A stretch of 64,000 nt of DNA, taken from assembly GCA_037043455.1 (NCBI GenBank), contig JAWPHD010000083.1, positions 1 through 64,000 on the forward strand, given 5' to 3'. The notes below the pieces were generated by a model. That model made no database searches. It saw nothing but the letters and a program-made list of their open reading frames with translations, and had not been told where the DNA came from. The first letter of the stretch is position 1. Every line of letters begins with the position of its first letter. A program made the position numbers and the translations under genes. The stretch is from Cyrtodaria siliqua (lineage: Eukaryota > Mollusca > Bivalvia > Adapedonta > Hiatellidae). Positions 60,166 to 64,000 of this stretch are shown in pieces.

Positions 60166-60331
60166 CTTGAACTGTTTAATATCCTCAATCTGTTGTGGAG
60201 TGGGTTGTGTCGGGACCGAGTTGCCATACTTCCGCAGTAGTTCCAGGTATGATCTCTGTTCCTGTCCTGTCAGTTGAGACTTTCTCCTAAATGGCTTCTT
60301 CTTACAGATCTCAGGCATATACTTGTCTGTC
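60166..60331 (-). CDS. ICE2: ICE2 exon with the EQRSYLELL motif
   Basis: 166 nt, starting with one base that completes the AG left by the 60614-62083 exon, and phase 0 out. The acceptor is TGTATTTTTAG and the donor TTCAAG|GTTAGT. It encodes TDKYMPEICKKKPF, SQLTGQEQRSYLELLRKYG and QQIEDIKQFK. The EQRSY-[LV]-LL-KY core is the most recognisable match to human ICE2 (REQRSYVDLLVKYA). Confidence 0.85.
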
Positions 60332-60613
60332 CTAAAAATACAATATGTGTACTGATGTTCAAAATGTTGTATTTCCCCAATATTTATATGTAATATGCCT
60401 TGGCATAAATTAAAAAAAACATTCTCCTAAATAGCGAAAAAAAAAAATCCCCAATTTTGACAATCTCAATTTTTTCCCCAAAATCAGCTCACCTAGGCCT
60501 TTTCCCACTTTTCTCAAAAAAAACAAAATGAACTCATGCAAACAGAATCAAAGAAATATTTTGAGAGATAAAACTTAATGTGCTTATTACGATGATATAT
60601 AGAAACAGAATAC
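60332..60613. other. ICE2 intron with A-rich tract
   Basis: Contains 'tccccaattttgacaatctcaattttttcccc', which resembles the inside of the MITE at 35968-36318, but no TIRs are visible here. Confidence 0.45.
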
Positions 60614-62083
60614 CTGTCTCTATCGTTAAACGTCATGAAATTCCTCTTGTTTTTATTACTTGTAGAAGGGTCCATTTCTAACTGCTCAACTTGTCCCTTT
60701 CCACAAGAAGATAAAGGCCGAAGGGATACTGAATCTCTGTTGGTATCTGTATTGCTGTAGGCAGGTGTAGGGTCTGGCCCTAAATGCTCCACTCGTCCCC
60801 TTGCTTTTTCAAAAGATGGTTTGAAGGCTGAATCTCTGTTGTCAGAGCGTGAACTAGGACTAAGTGTTCTCCGTACTTTGACACCAGGAGGTCTGGAGAC
60901 TGAATCTCTATTTCCAGTCGGTGAAAACGGGTCAGGTCTCAGCCATTCTGATTGTTCCCCTGCCTTTCCACTAGGAACAATGCCTTCTCCATCGCAAGTA
61001 AGGAAATCCTCTTGCATTGGAGGTCCTGTTTCTTCTTTCGCATGTTTAGATTTGTTTTTTACTTCATGATCAGTTTCTGGCAATTTTTGAAAACTTGCAT
61101 GTTTAATAGCTTTTTCACTGGACACATGTAAATCAGCAGATAATAGTTTCAGGTCGGACTCGGGTGAAGCATTTAAGTAATTCATTACTTCACTATCTGG
61201 TTTGCTATCTTCTTCTGATGAAACCTCATGATCTAAATGATCAGGGGCCTCAATATGTAAATGATCAGGGGCCTCATGATCTAAATGTTCAGGGGCCTCA
61301 TGATCTAAATGTCCAGGGGCCTCATGATCTAAATATTCAGGGGTCTCATGATCTAAATGTTCAGAGGTCTCATGATCTAAATGTTCAAAGGTCTCATGAT
61401 CTGAATGTTCAGGGGTCTCATGATCTGAATGTTCAGGGGTCTCATGATCCATGTATGGAGACTGTTCAACATCAGCAGATGTGTGTGTCCTCTCGTTATT
61501 AGTTGCAGAAGCAGTCTGTAAACCAGTCATACAATCTGCAGAATGTTGTTTTATTTCAACTATAGCTTTTCTATGTTTGTCAAGCACTTTTTCATTTTCT
61601 ATAGCTGTGTCCACTGATACTTCTGGGATGGAAGTACTGGCAGAAGCTTCTGGTTGTATTACAATTTCATTTAATTCGTCTGAGTGTTCCTTTGTGACAA
61701 CGTTACGAAGTAATGTATGTGTGTTTACTGACTTTTTCTCCGTATTATGCGGTGGTTTATTTCGGGCCTGATCCTTAAGAAGGCCTGAGACAGCAAGTTT
61801 TGCTTTAGATTTAACATAATCCAGAACTTGTGGAGTTCTATTGCCTTCAACGACTTTTTGAGTTCTACCGTAAGAAACATTTTCACCTTCTTCTTTCTTA
61901 TTCAATGCATCAAACTGATTTTCATCTCTTTCATCTGCAGCTTTAGCATGGGTAGGTGTAAGAACTATTCCTAATTTCTTTAGATTTTCGGCAAGTCGTG
62001 TTTCGTGTGATTCCTCCCCAAGCCATCTGGAATAACTGGCTTCTGTGAAGAAGGCACTCACACCATTCTTTCCTTTAACATTC
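60614..62083 (-). CDS. ICE2: ICE2 exon, N-terminal FF motif and a long disordered insert
   Basis: 1470 nt, one base in (acceptor ATATTTGCAG) and two bases out (donor GACAG|GTATTC). The start NVKGKNGVSAFFTEASYSRW matches the human N-terminal stretch KNGLKTFFSRENY. In human ICE2 only some 70 residues separate it from EQRSY; here about 490 do, most of them charged and disordered. About 61213-61455 is a coding minisatellite of 24 bp: ten copies of an 8-residue unit like DHEAPEHL. The upstream start exon is not seen. The ATG at 62106 lies before the acceptor and is probably intronic. Confidence 0.8.
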
Positions 62084-62202
62084 CTGCAAATATACAGCAT
62101 ATTCATATTTCAAAGTGTGAGTGCAAGACGGCTGTAGATGCTATTTAAGTACAACAAATTAGAAAACTACTAGGATCCAAGCCTTTTACATTATGTATAC
62201 AA

Positions 62203-63915
62203 TTAATAGGGACTGGTATACACCTAATAGGGACTGGTATACACCTAATAGTGACTGGTCTACACCGAATAAGGATTAGTATCCACCGAATAGGGACTGG
62301 TATACACCTAATAGGGACTGGTATATAGGGACTGGTATACACCTAATAGGGACTGGTATACACCTAATAGGGACTAGTATACACCTAATAAGGCCTAGTA
62401 TCTACCGAATAGGGACTGGTATACACCTAATAGTGACTGGTCTACACCGAATAAGGATTAGTATCCACCGAATAGGGACTGGTATACACCTAATAGGGAC
62501 TGGTATACACCTAATAGGGCCTAGTATCTACCGAATAGGGGCTGGTATACACCTAATAGTGACTGGTCTACACCGAATAAGGATTAGTATCCACCGAATA
62601 GGGACTGGTATACACCTAATAGTGACTGGTCTACACCGAATAAGGATTAGTATCCACCGAATAGGGACTGGTATACACCGAATAGGGACTGGTATACACC
62701 TAATAGGGACTAGTATACACCTAATAGGGACTGGTATACACCGAATAGGGCCTAGTATCTACCGAATAGGGACTGGTATACACCTAATAGGGACTGGTAT
62801 ACACCTAATAGGGACTAGTATACACCTAATAGGGACTGGTATACACGGAATAGGGACTAGTATCTACCGAATAGGGACTGGTATACACCTAATAGGGACT
62901 GATATACACCAAATAGGGACTGGTATACACCGAATAGGGACTGGTATACACCTAATAGGGACTGGTATACACCTAATAGGGACAGGTATACACCGAATAG
63001 GGCCTAGTATCTACCGAATAGGGACTGGTATACACCTAATAGGGACTGGTATACACGGAATAGGGACTGGTATACATGGAATAGGGACTAGTATCTACCG
63101 AATAAGGACTGATATACACCAAATAGGGACTGGTATACACCGAATACGGACTGGTATACACCTAATAGGGACTGGTATACACCTGACAGGGACTGGTATA
63201 CACCTAATAGGGACTGGTATACACCTAATAGGGACTGGTATACACCAAATAGGGACTGGTATATACCTGACAGAGACTGGTATACACCTAATAGGGACTG
63301 GTATACACCTAATAGGGACTGGTATACACCAAATAGGGACTGGTATATAGGGACTGGTATACACCGAATAGGGACTGGTATACACCAAATAGGGACTAGT
63401 ATCTACCGAATAGGGACTGGTATACACCGAATAGGGACTGGTATACACCGAATAGGGACTGGTATACACCGAATAGGGACTGGTATACACCTGACAGGGA
63501 CTGGTATACACCTGACAGGGACTGGAATACACCTAATAGGGACTGGTATACACCTGACAGGGACTGGTATACACCTGACAGGGACTGGTATACACCTGAC
63601 AGGGACTGCCTGGTATACACCTAACAGGGACTGGTATACACATGATAGGGACTGGTAGCCACCGAATAGGGACTGGTATCCACCGAATAGGGACTGGTAT
63701 ACACCGAATAGGGACTGGTATACACCTGATAGGGACTGGTATCCACCAAATAGGGACTGGTATACACCGAATAGGGACTGGTATAAACCTAATAGGGACT
63801 GGTATACACCTAATAGGGACTGGCATACACCTAATAGGGACTGGCATACACCTAATAGGGACTGGCATACACCGAATAGGGACTGGCATACACCTAATAA
63901 GGACTGGTATACACC
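62203..63915. repeat. 21-bp minisatellite, about 80 copies
   Basis: Unit ACCTAATAGGGACTGGTATAC, with CCGAATAGG, CCAAATAGG and CCTGACAGG variants. It lies upstream of the first seen ICE2 exon, presumably in its first intron. The long frames on both strands are periodic artefacts. Confidence 0.95.
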
Positions 63916-64000
63916 TTTATATATACACCGAATAAGTTAACGTGAAACTAAATTTATTAACATTTTCAAATGATTGAAAAGAAGTTAAAAAGAACATTTG
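63916..64000. other. End of window, non-coding
   Basis: AT-rich, nothing recognised. Confidence 0.5.

Larger units (their letters stand above)
31768..62083 (-). other. ICE2: ICE2 (NARG2) locus, seven coding exons, incomplete at both ends
   Basis: Seven - strand exons (62083-60614, 60331-60166, 59003-58884, 52838-52704, 49755-49615, 39248-39092, 33697-31768) join in consistent phases (2, 0, 0, 0, 0, 1). They follow the order of motifs I remember in human ICE2: N-terminal FF motif, EQRSY-L-LL, a helix with LR-V---C--DY, a KY-Y-V-EKLPL segment, NAE-L, W-[IM]P[IV], MDKP and LETFG. ICE2 is part of the little elongation complex with ICE1 and ELL, which supports RNA polymerase II at snRNA genes. 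Missing are the exon with the start codon (beyond 62.1 kb) and the C-terminal NARG2_C domain (no frame for it from 31.7 kb down to 1). Introns add up to about 26 kb and are mostly minisatellites. Confidence 0.8.

Noticed and set aside
62145..63935. 300-residue frame of IGTGIHLIGTGIH type and its antisense partners
   Set aside because: A 21-bp satellite; open on both strands for the same reason.

Overview
This is a 64-kb stretch of AT-rich animal nuclear DNA. It is most likely from a mollusc, and probably a bivalve: the dispersed repeats (units rich in GGGCCATAACTC, in AGTAGTCGCTAC, and in 'gaccttgacc') look like those I know from bivalve introns. Genes are spliced, there are no operons, and most of the sequence is repeats. 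Species and chromosome cannot be told from the sequence.

1-7.6 kb holds a 5'-truncated Ty3/gypsy-type LTR retroelement on the + strand. Its reverse transcriptase part is broken by frameshifts. The following RNase H-integrase frame is open and ends in a canonical PHD finger. Behind it lies a second intact 774-codon frame. This frame carries a C2H2-like zinc site and a complete TatD-type metal-dependent nuclease domain with all six expected metal ligands. The second ATG sits directly behind a good splice acceptor, and a candidate 207-bp 3' LTR (TGTTGTAA...TTACAACA) contains a GTAAGT donor. The layout therefore resembles an env-like spliced third frame that encodes a nuclease instead of an envelope.

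7.6-31.5 kb is gene-poor. It holds several DNA-element remnants: elements with shared TAAGGCC termini, a 438-bp near-perfect hairpin, a 1.78-kb TIR element carrying a possible first exon, a hAT-like insertion with a zinc-finger stub, and a 250-bp MITE. It also holds several copies of two related long families whose ends are hairpins that differ in a compensating way between the families.

31.7-62.1 kb, on the - strand, contains seven coding exons of one gene. I recognise it as ICE2 (NARG2), a subunit of the little elongation complex that promotes RNA polymerase II transcription of small nuclear RNA genes. All six exon-exon joins agree in reading phase. The first exon and the conserved C-terminal domain are not in the window. 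The introns are filled with minisatellites (units of 18, 21, 23, 32, 37/42, 51 and 96 bp). Two of them are clearly made from the gene's own exon borders. About 83 copies of a 51-bp unit repeat the tail and 5' splice site of one exon. Five copies of a 96-bp unit repeat the 3' splice site and head of another. The 32-bp array is split by a TTAA-flanked A-B-A-B-A composite of a Kolobok-like MITE (A, 652 bp) and a 1.1-kb segment (B).

The two parts most worth following up are the PHD/TatD retroelement and the splice-site satellites of ICE2.
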